In this document: piece after piece, positions 41,789 through 52,683 of the stretch
Position numbering within the stretch: position 1 is the first letter of the stretch
Layout: every line of letters begins with the position of its first letter
DNA from: Agriotes lineatus
Lineage: Eukaryota > Arthropoda > Insecta > Coleoptera > Elateridae
Length of the DNA: 64,000 nt
Direction of reading: 5' to 3'
NCBI GenBank assembly: GCA_940337035.1
Contig: CALNHX010007716.1
Location: forward strand, 1-64,000
Notes under the pieces: generated by a model
What the model saw: only the letters and a program-made list of their open reading frames with translations
Told to the model about the DNA's origin: nothing
Database searches by the model: none
Made by a program: the position numbers and the translations under genes

Positions 41789-42228
41789 ACAGGGTGATGA
41801 CTTGCGCGACGCAGCATATGGATTTCAATAGTAAATTTTTAATGTTTGTTGCTCCCCTATTTTTTTTAAATTAAAGTGTAAATAAGTTTTTTGTAGAGAA
41901 AAAAATACTGCATCTGTACATACTATTCATTACAATTTTCCATTTTCCGAAGCTGTAGAAATCAACGAAATACAAATGCAATTTAAAAAAAATGACTGAT
42001 GCCTTGGAATTATGTAAACAAACAACATGTACATTTACTTTTGTCTTTGCTGTTAGACCTTTATAACTGATTATTAAATTCTGTTCTCGTTAAAATGTAT
42101 TCGTTTTTTCTAGAGAAAATGCTTTAGGTACCTGTACATCGTTTATAATTTTCCGGAAACGCAAAAATCAAAGAAATTAGTATCTATAGGAAGCAGGATT
42201 GAATTAAATACCATAACAAAACATAATT

Positions 42229-42456
42229 ATGTACCATCGAAGTCATAGAAAACCGGGACAAGCAAAATACGCAGATACTCTTGTTTTCGAAAAGTGTAGT
42301 TTAGATGTGGCTTTTTGAATGAACATTATGAGAAGTGGGATGTCTTCTTTAATAACGTTCAGTTTAGTCAAAATGTTGCATCCAAACCACACTTTTCGAA
42401 AAATAGGGTAACTGCGTAATTTTCCTGTCCCAGTTTACTATGACTTCGATGGTACG
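42229..42456. mobile_element. Palindromic MITE ('gtaccatcgaagtcatag')
   Basis: 'gtaccatcgaagtcatag...gggacag' at the left matches 'ctgtccc...ctatgacttcgatggtac' at the right, and 'ttttcgaaaagtgt' matches 'acacttttcgaaaa' inside. About 228 bp, no coding capacity. Confidence 0.82.
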
Positions 42457-42780
42457 TACCTTCGGTTGCATAGGAAACTTTTACAGCTAGTTTTAGGTTG
42501 GTTATACAACGTATTAATAATATGTTGCTGGTACTGTAAGTCTATGTCAAATTCGAGGTTAGCAGGTAGGGTTTTCCGTCGGTTTTGACACAAAACCTGC
42601 GGTACAATCATAATACAAAAACACAAAAATTAATAAATTATAACAAATGTTCAAACAAAGCAATGACCCAACATGTCGTAAAATTGCCGTCTAACATTTG
42701 CTGATATTATGTATATTGTGATATTTTATCGCCTTTAAAATTAGTTTTTTCTTAAAAATTATAGATCAAACTTTAAGCTC
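42457..42780. other. AT-rich spacer with a fragment of the 25104-25300 family
   Basis: 42520-42600 resembles 25140-25230 ('tggtactgtaagtctatgtcaaattcgaggttagcagg'). Nothing else is recognised. Confidence 0.45.
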
Positions 42781-43010
42781 TCTAAAAACCGATTTGACTT
42801 ATTAAATGAGTATGATCTCCACCCTTCCAAACGTGAGCATTTCACTAAGAATTCTGACATTGCCTGTATCTGCAGCTTCTGGCGAGCGATCTTTTTCAAA
42901 GTTAAAAATTATTTAAGATCGACAATGCTTCAATAAAGATTGTCTGGGCTAGCAATATTAGCAATTGAACAATAAATTTTTGATGGTATAAAATTTTAGC
43001 GATGTAATTA
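42781..43010 (+). pseudogene. hAT transposase C-terminal remnant
   Basis: The plus strand reads ISLRILLTLPVSAASGERSF, SKLKII, then a frame change and LRSTM-like and RLSGLAILAIEQ-like blocks. P-V-(S)-A-A-S-(G)-E-R-S-F-S-x-L-K and the xxLSxLAxLxIE block are the classic dimerisation region of hAT transposases. Stops and a frameshift show it is dead. Confidence 0.82.
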
Positions 43011-43789
43011 ATCAATTTGCAACAGCAACGTCTCGGAAAATATCGCTACTACAATAGCTATTTTTTATTTTTCTATTGTACTTAGCTATCATTTTTGATT
43101 TTATAACGAAGTTACCTAGGTATTTGTTATCAGAAGTATCTGCATATTTTTTAAAATATCTAAGTATAAGTAGAAAGTAGTACTTATACATATGTAGACA
43201 TTAGGCAATATTTCTGTTATTTGTTCCTAAAAAAATGTGATTTTTAGTTTTGGGTTATTTTCTAGTATTTATAAACAACGTGTCTGTACCCCATTAGTTA
43301 AGTAAAAGCTTTAAAATGGGTGTGAACAAGAATTTATTTTGTTATGATTTTATTGTTTGTTTCATTTTGATATTTTAGTGTACAAATAAATATGACTTCT
43401 AAAGTTCAGTTTTTTGCTTTATTTCAAGCACCTACCTACCTACCTTCAAAATAATAAATAAAAAAACATGATACAAAATGCCTTAAGGGGCGCCAAAATC
43501 CTTTTTTGCACACAGGCGCCAGTAGCCCTTACGGGGGCCCAGATTGTAAACTACCATAACTGAAACTGGATGTAAACTTCATGCAACACCTTAAAGCACC
43601 ACGAACGAACGCCACTGAAAAATGCAATGTTCAAACATAACACTGCATATATAGCTAACATCAACTAGTTAAAATAACTAGCGCCAAAATAATGACACTC
43701 AAAAACGTTCGATTATTTTAAAAGGCACTGTATATCTCTACGTTCAAATTTGCCTAAAAATGGCGGCCAACAATCGTATGGACACATTG
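43011..43789. other. AT-rich stretch downstream of the hAT remnant
   Basis: Includes a GC-richer patch at 43485-43545 ('aggggcgccaaaatcc...aggcgccagtagcccttacggggg'), probably transposon-derived. No gene. Confidence 0.4.
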
Positions 43790-43794
43790 TCTTG

Positions 43795-44245
43795 TATATA
43801 GTCACTTATAATACCATGAGTAGTCAAAGTTATGTCGACTATTTTTGCGGTGGTGTCACGAATGTCCATTGCGCTTTGGTAAGATTAGAACGAGTGCGCT
43901 AGCACGAGTCCTAATCCCAAGCGCAATGCACATGAGTAATGATACCACCGCAAAAATAATCTACTTAACTTTGACTAAGAATGGTATTCGAGGGACTATT
44001 TAATGAACCAAACTACTTTTTCAAATTAGTTTTCAGTAAATCTAGCAACAAACTATGCAATTTCTATAGTAACAGAACATTAATATTGACTTTTTCTAAT
44101 AAAAATCACATTTGTTTAAAATGGTCACTTGAATACCTTCTAGGAAGATATATCCACTGATATTTTTTTTGTTGGTCAAGAAACGTCAGAATTCTGGATT
44201 TTCATTGGTCACTTTTTGACAGATGACAGGTGAATTAAATAGTCA
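43795..44245. mobile_element. Palindrome-core MITE (family shared with 31140-31940 and 61812-62335)
   Basis: Begins 'cacttataataccatgagtagtcaaagttatgtcgac' and ends 'gacagatgacaggtgaattaaatagtc'. The core around 43870-43960 folds: 'cattgcgctttgg...gaacgagtgcg' against 'cgagtcctaatcccaagcgcaatg', with a GCTAGC tip. Confidence 0.82.
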
Positions 44246-44261
44246 TATACAATACCGCGAG

Positions 44262-44408
44262 CGGTCGACGAATTGCCGAAAATTTTTGTCAAAGTGTAAT
44301 GAGTGTTTATTGCTTCGATATAAATTGGTCTCGTGCTGTCGCACTCGACCAATTTTGAAGCAATAAACACGAATAAACACTTTGACAAAAATTCATGCAA
44401 TTCGTCGG
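44262..44408. mobile_element. Palindrome 2 of the cluster
   Basis: 'gacgaattgc...tttttgtcaaagtgtaatgagtgtttattgcttcgatataaattggtc' is mirrored by 'gaccaattttgaagcaataaacac...ctttgacaaaaattcatgcaattcgtc'. The tip is CGTGCTGTCGCACTCG. Confidence 0.85.
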
Positions 44409-44610
44409 CTGCAAGCGGCATTTGAAGGACTATTCAACGAACAAAACTGACATTTCTTAGTAATTAATCAATTTTATCACGTACTCTTGGAAAATAAAAA
44501 TCTGTTGATATAAAATAAATTGTTTGTCAAATTTGACATTTCTAAAATCATATTTGATTTTACAGCAAGTTAAATAAATGTCACAGGAATAGAAAAAAAT
44601 TGTCAGTAAT

Positions 44611-44792
44611 AATAGGACGAGAGGTCAAAATATTGCCGACAATAATTTTTGCGATTCAGATACGAGTTTCTGCGGCGACGAAAATAACGACGAGTGCTTG
44701 CACGAGTCGTTATTTTCTAAAGCAACAGAAACGAGACAATCTGAAGAGCAAGAATTTGTCTGCAATATTTCGACCTAGAGTCCTATTCGTCT
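44611..44792. mobile_element. Palindrome 3 of the cluster
   Basis: 'taggacgagaggtcaaaatattgccgaca' is mirrored by 'tctgcaatatttcgacctagagtcctattcgtc'. The tip is 'cgagtgcttgcacgag'. Confidence 0.82.
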
Positions 44793-44883
44793 TGACAATT
44801 TAACTTTTCATTAAAAAATAAGTTACAGAAAAAATTGTCGCTGAAATAAAGCTCCTCGAAAAATTGTCACGTATAATCTCATA

Positions 44884-45026
44884 AGAGCATTAATTCTTTC
44901 CGGAAATTTTTTGAGTGCGTTCCAACAACGTCGTATTAATTTGCCCGAGCGGGAGGCGAGGGCAAATTAGAACGTTGTTGGAATGCACGAAAAATAATTT
45001 CTGGATATGAATTAATGCTTGAATGC
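44884..45026. mobile_element. Palindrome 4 of the cluster
   Basis: 'gcattaattctttccggaaatt...gtgcgttccaacaacgt' is mirrored by 'acgttgttggaatgcac...atttctggatatgaattaatgc'. The tip is GCCCGAGCGGGAGGCGAGGG. Confidence 0.85.
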
Positions 45027-45179
45027 AGATTCGGTAAGAAAATCGTAACAACACAAACCCTAAAAAGAAGCAATGTCTACCTACAAAAAATTTCCAAGAA
45101 ATTTTGTTGTCTTGGTTATGGCTCGTGAACTAATTTTTCTATTGGTCATTAATGAGTGTCGTACGATTTTCACTACAAT

Positions 45180-45265
45180 AATAGTTACAGAAAAAATTGT
45201 CGCTGAAATAAAGCTCCTGGAATTATTGTCGCTGAAATAAAGCTCCTCGAATTATTGTCACTAAA
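45180..45265. repeat. Short tandem repeat 'tgtcgctgaaataaagctcct'
   Basis: The 25-bp unit 'ttgtcgctgaaataaagctcctcgaatta' occurs twice in a row here and once more at 44834-44865. Confidence 0.7.
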
Positions 45266-45607
45266 ATAATCGTCCGGTTGGTAGTTTATTTTTAAATTGA
45301 AGAATGCCATTGGTTGACAATGACACCAGTTAAATTGTCATTAAAACTCCGCTAGCGGAACTGTTGCACAATTTTACGCTGATTGGTGGTAAATGACATA
45401 AATACTAAATTATGATTGGTGAATAGTTAACTTGAAGGGAAGGGGGTGAGTTGATAGTCACTGTAATTTTCGCCTTCACTTGCCTGTATTATTATAATGG
45501 TAAGATATTTGTTTATAATTTACATATCACCCGGTACTTATTTCACGCGTAGGTGAAGACCGGCCTCCAAAAATTTATTATGTATTTCAAAGACGTGGAG
45601 GTGTAGT

Positions 45608-46420
45608 AGTATCACAAAGCAACCACTAATAGAGCGATTTCTCAAACAGTAAGCTTGAATAAAAGTTTCAGCGCCCTACAACGGGTGGGCCAGAAACTAT
45701 TCAAGCAAGGCGGCAAAATTTAAATACGCCATTACTACGATATTTGGATTAATCAAGGATATACCGGCCACACCAATACAAATTTTGCATATACATAATT
45801 TGCCTTCATCAGAATCTCGATTTTAAAGTTTTGAACCGCATAAATCGGAATATGCAAAATCTTTATAGGTTCTGAAGTTTACAATAATTATGGAAAATTC
45901 AAACAAAATATTTGCGAATAACAAATATATTTAAGTAATTCAAATAGCAATATTGTTTAATAGGTATTGTCAATCTTACAATAGTCGTGCTCAATTGCAA
46001 CAAGTTGCTTTGGTTAAAAATGCTTTTCACGCATTTTAAATGATTTGTCGGTGTCAGTTTGACGTATGAGTTTACTATTTACGCACTTTTCAAAAGGCGG
46101 ACAGGTGACACCAGCGCCTCCTGACGGATGGGCCAATCTCTAAAAATTATTTGATTTGACAGATGCATTCAGAAAACGCTTCTATTAGTAGGTTTTTCTA
46201 TGCCGTTGGGAAACTTGTGTCTCCTACACTAAATCGGCACAATTTGAAGCAACACACCAAAATCACATACCGACCCATAATTAATTATAGTTTGGTTCAC
46301 AACCTTGTCGAGTGGCGACACTAGCGCCCTCCGACGGGTGGGCCAGTCCCTAACAATTATTTGACAGGTGCATTTAAGAAACTTCTCTATTAGTGGTTGC
46401 TTTGTGAGTAGTATGCAATA
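45608..46420. mobile_element. Large palindromic element with 'ccgacgggtgggcc' blocks
   Basis: 'gtatcacaaagcaaccactaatagagcgatttct' (45610) is the complement of 'agaaacttctctattagtggttgctttgtgagtag' (46380). The block 'cagcgccctacaacgggtgggcca' occurs in three diverged versions (45668, 46110, 46322). Confidence 0.72.
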
Positions 46421-46690
46421 ATTGTTCACTATATTTATACAGCCACTATGATGATTCGGTATACGAACGATAAAGTAAGAGCCATCTACTGCTTATTTAT
46501 GGTAACGGGCCTTTACCAGTTAATCTGTTTCCCCTTAGGCGTTACTCCGGCCGACTAAAAGAATAGAGTACCGGTACTCTATAAAGGAACACCTTAATTA
46601 ATACTGAAACGTGTTTTATTTATGGCGGTAAATTTAAGTATTTGACATATGGAATACAATAGCATATTGTTGTTTGTATGGAAACACCTA
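46421..46690. other. Spacer, no recognised feature
   Basis: Contains no frame or repeat that I can support. Confidence 0.4.
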
Positions 46691-46879
46691 GGGCCGGTTG
46701 CAGAAAGCAATGTTAAGTCTGGTGTTAGCTAACATCGCGTCAAAGTGAACAAAAACGAATCAAATCTCAAATGCTTATGGTAACTAATACATTAGTAAAC
46801 AAAATTTGATGCGATTTTGTTCACTTTGACGCGATGTTAGTTAACACCAGACCTAACATTGCTTTCTGCAACCGGCCCT
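46691..46879. mobile_element. Short palindromic MITE ('gggccggttgcagaaag')
   Basis: The left arm 'gggccggttgcagaaagcaatgttaag...tcaaagtgaacaaaa' and the right arm 'ttttgttcactttgacgcgatgtt...gcaaccggccc' are about 65 bp each and nearly perfect. It sits between CTA and TTA, so a TA or TWA target is possible. No coding capacity. Confidence 0.88.
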
Positions 46880-47089
46880 TATTTTTTCAAATGTCAAAAA
46901 TTTAAATATGAATAGATTAAGTCACCTTTGAAAATGTATTGACAACTTCAATGTTATTCTAACAATCAAAATAGTTATAGCACTTTATTAGTACTCTGCT
47001 TGTTAAAAGTATTGCAAAGGAATGTCCCTGTGACACAATAATACAAGAAATTTCGATCATCAATTTTTAATTTCAAATTAGTCATTCCG

Positions 47090-47290
47090 CCACTGAGTAG
47101 ATCGGCAAGGTTTATACAAAAGCAAAGTGTGATTTAGGGACAAACAGTGGTGTTCTGATGCTTTTTACGGTGTGTATCCGAAAACTTACCGGGTGTAACA
47201 TGCCGTAAGCCTGTGCAAATCAAACTGCCATTGCGATAAACACATTGCACCAAAATCGATATTTAGATGATGCCATTTAAAACAATAGTT
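47090..47290 (+). pseudogene. Second Tc1/mariner-related fragment
   Basis: 'gccactgagtagatcggcaaggtttatacaaaagcaaagtgtgatttagggacaaacagtggtgttctgatg' is the reverse complement partner of 39360-39440 (a diverged copy of the same element), so it is a piece of the same transposon family in the opposite orientation. Only short frames remain. Confidence 0.65.
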
Positions 47291-47357
47291 GCGGTGGTGG
47301 ATCCCGTTATGGTTTGAGAAGGAATTAATTTAATCTGGTGTGATACACGCACACAAC

Positions 47358-47470
47358 TTCACTTGTTATCGACATTTGCTCCACCATTGACATTCAGTTG
47401 TTACCTGAAATCCAAGGAAGTCTAAGAAGAGAATATGTTTATAAATAAAAATAACTTATAAGTAAAGCTG
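47358..47470 (-). repeat. Dispersed satellite monomer, inverted
   Basis: 'cttcacttgttatcgacatttgctccaccattgacattcagttgttacctgaaatccaaggaagtctaagaagagaatatg' is the complement of the 17.6-20.7 kb monomer. Confidence 0.8.
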
Positions 47471-47887
47471 ATAATTATATGCACTCAAATGTACGGAAAT
47501 ATGTGCATATATATGCATACATTTTGTTGATATATGCACGCAAAGTTACAATATATGCACAAAATATGCTCTAATTTTTTTTGAAAATAAGTAGAAGTAT
47601 TCTAAATAATGTAAAAATTTTAATGATTTTGTAGGAGTATATTTATTTCTCTAATTTTTATTCAAAGCCGTCATTCATTTTAACCTCAGACTGTATAAAC
47701 ATGGATTGCCAACGTCAACTTCACGTTGTGAGAACCATAAAAATGATATTTTCCTTAACCCCGATAAACTATTATTCACCCAACACTGGACGTTCGACCC
47801 TTGAAATGGATTCTACGTATGTTGGCTGACTCCTTATACATTGCTTCTATGGGAACAGTGGGGGTTGCTAGTAGTCCATGTTTATAT
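47471..47887. other. AT-rich spacer with ATGCAT/ATGCAC clusters
   Basis: 47490-47575 contains about seven 'atatgcac/atgcat' words. No gene. Confidence 0.4.
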
Positions 47888-48427
47888 TGTTACGTTCTTA
47901 ACGTTCGGGCTATTCAAAATTATACGACAAACATGGGTTCAAATATTTATTTACACACTATTGGATTAATTATTACGATTATTGTTATTTACAAGCACTA
48001 ACAAACTATCAAGCAGATTACAAATTACTTTTAAACTACGGCACTATTTCTAACAACTATTTATATCACTCTTAAACACTAACGATGTATTTCTACTACA
48101 TACGGATTTATTTATTTCACGCGTTTTATTTATCTGGGAGCTCGCCGCTCTGATGTTGAATACGAACTGCCCTACAGGTCTGAAAGCCGCCCATTTATAT
48201 TTCACTGGGGAGATTCCAGAATCCTCGCGAATGCACTCCGGCATTCGCAGGTGTTGTTCTCGTAAGCGAGCGTGAGTCATTCAGTACACCTGGTTCTAGG
48301 GCGCTTCCCGAGCATTCGACCGCTGTGACTCATATTTCTGCAGCCGCCTCGAGAAGCTCTGGAACGCTCGCGTATTAATCGCCAAGGCTGCTGACTCATT
48401 CATCCCTCGGCCCTCAGGATCGTAACA
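47888..48427 (-). repeat. 3' LTR of Gypsy-2
   Basis: 540 bp, TGTTACG...CGTAACA. It matches 54053-54592 except for about four substitutions. Confidence 0.95.
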
Positions 48428-48441
48428 CTGCCCCCGCCTTA
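48428..48441 (-). other. Polypurine tract of Gypsy-2
   Basis: The minus strand reads AAGGCGGGGGCAG directly before the 3' LTR. Confidence 0.65.
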
Positions 48442-48502
48442 GGTCGTTCTGTCCCAGAACGAGTTGCGTCGGGTGCCTGTCACTCGCTCTTGTGGGGATT
48501 CG

Positions 48503-48559
48503 ATGACGGTACTTACAGGCGGTGCCTTTCTTGCACACTGACTGGTTGAAGAAGTAGCA
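48503..48559 (-). other. CCCH zinc finger within Gypsy-2 pol
   Basis: DCYFFNQSVCKKGTACKYRH: C-x7-C-x5-C-x3-H with an aromatic residue before the first spacer and a basic tail, as in RNA-binding CCCH fingers. It starts 16 residues after the macrodomain. Confidence 0.82.
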
Positions 48560-48604
48560 GTCCACCGTGGGCTCAATGCTTCGCGCCGGGCTGCAACAGC
48601 AGAC

Positions 48605-48994
48605 CTCGATCTGGATGCCGGTCTGGTCGAAGACTACTTCCAGCATGCTGCGTACGACCCTCCAGTCCAACGAATCCAGGCCGCATGCTAATTTCGGCAT
48701 CGCTAGCCGGGTTTCGCCGTTCTTCACCATCTGCTCCTTAAGGTCCAAAAGAGCAGACCAGAGCTCCTGGTAACTAGGTTTTTCGTGAGACAACCTTTTC
48801 GTCACCAGGTAATAAATGGAGCTGTTGCCTTCCTTCAGCTGCAAGGTTCTGCCAACCTGAGGTGCCTGCTCTCGCAGCTGGTTTAACCGGCCAAACTGCT
48901 CCCGGAAGGCAGCGGCGATCCCCCTAGACATCCGGAGGTCCTGGGCGACGCAGTGTGCCAGGGAATACTGCCGCAGGGTGTCGAACAGGTCACG
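48605..48994 (-). other. OARD1/TARG1-like macrodomain within Gypsy-2 pol
   Basis: Codons about 275-404 of the 49816-48296 frame. The motifs LAHCV, RMSRGIA, YYLVTKRLSHEKPSY, MPKLACGLD and a C-terminal IQIEV strand occur in the family order and spacing. The segment is the length of a whole macrodomain, so it is a complete domain rather than a fragment. Confidence 0.85.
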
Positions 48995-49827
48995 CTGCAC
49001 CTCTGTAGTAACTCCGAATCGCGCAGTCTTCGTACCCCCATAAGCCGCCATAAACTCCTGGAAGGAGGTTCCTCCGGTCCCTAGTCGTCTCAGGGGTTGT
49101 TCCGTGACAGCCTCCACTTCCTCATTCGTTCCGGCATATGGGGCCAACCGATTGAAGTGCACCACCCTGCACTTTCCTCGAGGAGGTTTCTGGATTCGGT
49201 ATACCACGTCATTCCGTCGAGCAACTACAGTGTAGGGGCCTTCCCAGTTTCTTTGGAGCTTGGGGGAGAAGCCACGACGCCTCTGGGGGTTATGAAGCCA
49301 TACCAAATCGCCAGGCTGGAAACCACCGGCCTCAGCGCGGGCATCATATCGGTCCTTCATTCGGTCGCTGGCACCCTGAATGTTTCGGCGTACGGCGTCG
49401 TGGATCTCTTCCATCCTCTTCTTCAGGTTCCCCACGTAGTCCTCCCCGGCCGTTTCTTCGCCAGGCTTTCTTCCAAACTTGAGGTCACATGGCAATCGCA
49501 GCTCGCGCCCAAAGAGTACCGTAGCTGGGGTGTGGTTGGTTGTCTCTTGTACTGCCGATCGGTAGGCCATTAGGAATAGGTGAATGTACTGGTCCCAGTC
49601 ACGCTGATGTTCGGAAACCACCTTGGACAGATGCTTCCCCATGGTTCGGTTCATCCTTTCCACCATGCCGTCCGATTGAGGATGGAGGGCAGTGGTCCGG
49701 GTCTTGTGTATCCCCAGCAGCTTGCAAACGTTCTGGAACAGTCCAGACTCGAAATTCCGGCCCTGGTCGGAATGTAATTCCAGGGGGACTCCAAAACGGC
49801 TGAAGCACTCCTTCACCAGAACATCAG

Positions 49828-52683
49828 CTACAGTACCGCCTCTTGATTCGGAAGGGCATATGCTTCAGGCCACTTGGTGAAGTAGTCCATGCACACCAAG
49901 ATGTATTTATTTCCCGCTTCGGTTTCGGGGAATGGTCCAGCGATGTCGATGGCTATCCTCTCGAACGGACTACCGACGTTGTACTGCCGCATCGGAGCTC
50001 TACGTCTACCAACCGGTCCGTTTCCTGTAGCGCAGGCTTCGCACCTCCGGCACCACTCTCGGACATCATCTTTGCAACTCGCCCAGTAGAACCGGTCTCG
50101 GACCTTCTGCAACGTCTTCTTCAATCCAAAGTGTCCCCCAGAGGAGCCATCATGCAGGTGACGCAGAACCTCGGCCACTCTACTCCTTGGAACCATCAAT
50201 TGTGATCTCGTTGCCCTACCGTCCTCGTCTTCCAAGATTCTAGTCAGGACGTTGTTCTCGAGCTGCAAGGAGTCCCATTGCGCCCAATAGGTCTTCACCG
50301 TTGGGTTGGTGGCGGAGACCTCCTGCCAGGTAGGTCGACGGCCATCTCGCTTCCAGGCTATAACTGTGCCTAAGTCGGGGTCGTTCTCCTGGCTGTTCTG
50401 CAACTCGTCTAGCTCCCACGAGTCGTCGACTACAGTGGTACGATTGATGGGTACCGCACGACTCTCCAGTCTCGAACAGTGGCTGCAGTCCGCAGGGCAG
50501 GGCCTCCTGGACAACGCATCGGCGTTGCGGTGGGCTGTGCCAGGTCGATGATTTATTTCAAAGTCGTACTCTTGTAGGCGCTCGATCCACCTAGCCACCT
50601 GCCCTTCAGGGTTCTTGAACTGCAGCAGCCATCTTAGAGCAGCATGGTCGGTCCTCAGTAAGAATCTTCTGCCATACAGGTATTTATAAAAATGCTCCAC
50701 GGACTTGACTACTGCCAGAAGCTCCCTCCTGGTTACGCAATAGTTACGCTCTGGTTTGGACAGGACCTTGCTGAAATATGCCAGGACTTTCTCTTGCCCA
50801 TCTTGGACCTGGGACAGAACACCACCTATTCCGACATTGCTAGCGTCAGTGTCGAGGATAAACTGGCCTTCCTGACGTGGATAGCAAAGTACAGGTGAAC
50901 TGGTTAAGGCAGTCTTGAGCGTCTCGAAGGCCTCCGCGCACTCAGCACTCCATTCGAACTGTCGTCCCTCTTCCGTTAGACGGGTTAACGGTTTTGCGAT
51001 GTTCGCGAAGCCCAGCACAAACCGTCGGTAGTAAGTACAGAGGCCCAGGAAGCTTCGCAGTTCATGCTTATCCTTCGGGATTGGCCAATCTTGCACTGCC
51101 TTCACCTTACTCGGGTCTACTGCTACTCCCTGGCGGGATACGACGTGCCCCAGGTACTGTACCTCCTTCTGGAAGATGTGGCACTTCTTTGGACTCAATC
51201 GCAGGTTGGCACCTCGCAATCTACCGAACACTTCCTCCAGGTTTTTCAGATGCTCGTTGAAGGATTTGCCCACCACTATGATGTCGTCCAAGTAAATCAG
51301 GCAGGTCTGCCAAGATAGACCCTTCAGGACGGTGTCCATCAGCCTCTCAAACGTGGCGGGGGCATTGCACAAACCGAACGGCATGACGGAGAACTGCCAG
51401 AGCCCAGTTCCGATAGTAAATGCAGTCTTCTCCCTGTCCGCGGGTTCCATTCCGACTTGCCAATAACCGCTCTTCAAGTCTAGCGTCGAGAACCATCGAG
51501 AACCGGAGAGTGTATCCAGGGTATCATCAATTCGTGGCAGAGGGTAGCTGTCTTTCTTGGTCACATGGTTCAGCTGTCGGTAGTCAACACAGAACCTCGT
51601 TGAGCCATCCTTCTTCTTGACAAGCACCACAGGAGAGGCCCACGGGCTGCTGGACGGTTCGATGATCCCTTGGTTTCGCATATCTTGGACAATCTTCTCA
51701 GCTTCTTCCCGTTTGGCGAGGGGCAACCTTCTTGGATGTTGGCGTATCGGTTGAGCATCCCCCGTATTGATTTTATGTTTAACTACGTCCGTACGGCCGC
51801 TGGGATGATCTCCGCACTCGAAGACGTCTTGGTACCGGGCCACCAGATCTTCGATCTTCTTCCGTTCTTGCTGGCTCACGCCCTTGCACGTAGACATCAC
51901 GGTGTTAATTAATGACTCTGGGCAGTCCTTCGCCTTGCGGCCGCCGCCACTAGTAATCGTTCTCACAACGGCGGAGACCGGTGTGCACCTTCCCAGGATT
52001 GTGTCTCTCCTGACGGTTGCTGGTTCCCTGTTGACGTTCATCATCCTTACTGGGACCTTAAGCCCAGTCTTTACCAACGTCTTCCCAACCAGGATACCAT
52101 GAGTGAGCTCCTTGTCATAATCGGGTTCAATCATGCGCACTACGTTGCCCCGGAGATCGCCATCCAGGTATGCATCCACGACTCTCTCGGTTCGTCCAGG
52201 CAGAGTAACATCTTCCGCCAATACCACTTGTACTGCGATCTCTTCTCTTGGGTGTAGGGAAAGCTCCTCCCCACCCACGTGCAACACGCCGCGTCCCAGG
52301 TCCAAAGTGAACCCACACTTATTCATGACATCCATTCCTAGGATGAACTCGTCCGCAATGTCAGCAATCAGGACCCGATGCTTGAGGGTTTGATTCCCAA
52401 TCTTCAATTTCATATCCATCTCCCCATGCGTGGTCACCGCGTCTCCCGTGGCAGTGCGAAGGCGTGTCCTGGTGGGCAGCAGCTCACCCTCGTCTCGTAT
52501 TACGTCAGACCTGGCGATGGACTTCGTCGCTCCAGTATCCAACAGCAGAGACCGAACTCTTCCATTTATTTTCCCATCAATGAAGAGGCTATCAGGCTGG
52601 TGTTGCACGGACGACACATGTATGGGAATCTCCGGGGCATGGCAATCACGAGTCGACTCTCGCCCCTTCTTGTCGACCCGCAT
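49828..52683 (-). pseudogene. Gypsy-2 pol, 5' part: protease, RT, RNase H, integrase zinc finger
   Basis: 951 codons from the ATG at 52683. The retropepsin active site is SLLLDTGATKS at about 46-55. The RT has CVDYRQLNHVTKKDSYPLPR at about 365, FSTLDLKSGYWQV at about 398, VMPFGLCNAPATFERLMD at about 433 and the catalytic YLDD at 464-467. RNase H begins FILDTDASNVGIG at about 608. The integrase finger is HLHDGSSGGHFG...CRRCEAC at about 855-897. The rve core starts IAIDIAGPFPE (first catalytic Asp) and stops after KWPEAYALPNQEAVL. A single-base frameshift there moves the rest of integrase into the next frame (49816 onward). All catalytic motifs are intact, so only that lesion breaks pol. Confidence 0.93.

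Larger units (their letters stand above)
48296..49816 (-). pseudogene. Gypsy-2 pol, 3' part: integrase core end, GPY/F module, OARD1-like macrodomain, CCCH zinc finger
   Basis: 506 codons, continuing pol after a frameshift near 49830. Residues 1-110 hold the end of the rve core, with Asp17 (LHSDQGRNF) and Glu53 (MVERMNRTM) at D-x35-E spacing. A GPY/F-like module (WEGPYTVV) lies near 191-198. Residues about 270-404 match the OARD1/TARG1 macrodomain type: LFDTLRQYSLAHCVAQDLRM, a GIAAAFREQFG block, SSIYYLVTKRLSHEKPSY and LAMPKLACGLDSLDW. OARD1 hydrolyses ADP-ribosyl-glutamate links. Its Lys and Asp (84 and 125 in the human enzyme, as I recall) correspond to Lys340 and Asp381 here, 41 residues apart in both. 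Residues 420-438 form C-x7-C-x5-C-x3-H, a CCCH finger of the RNA-binding type. The frame ends inside the 3' LTR. This part has no stop, so the extension has been kept open. Confidence 0.88.
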
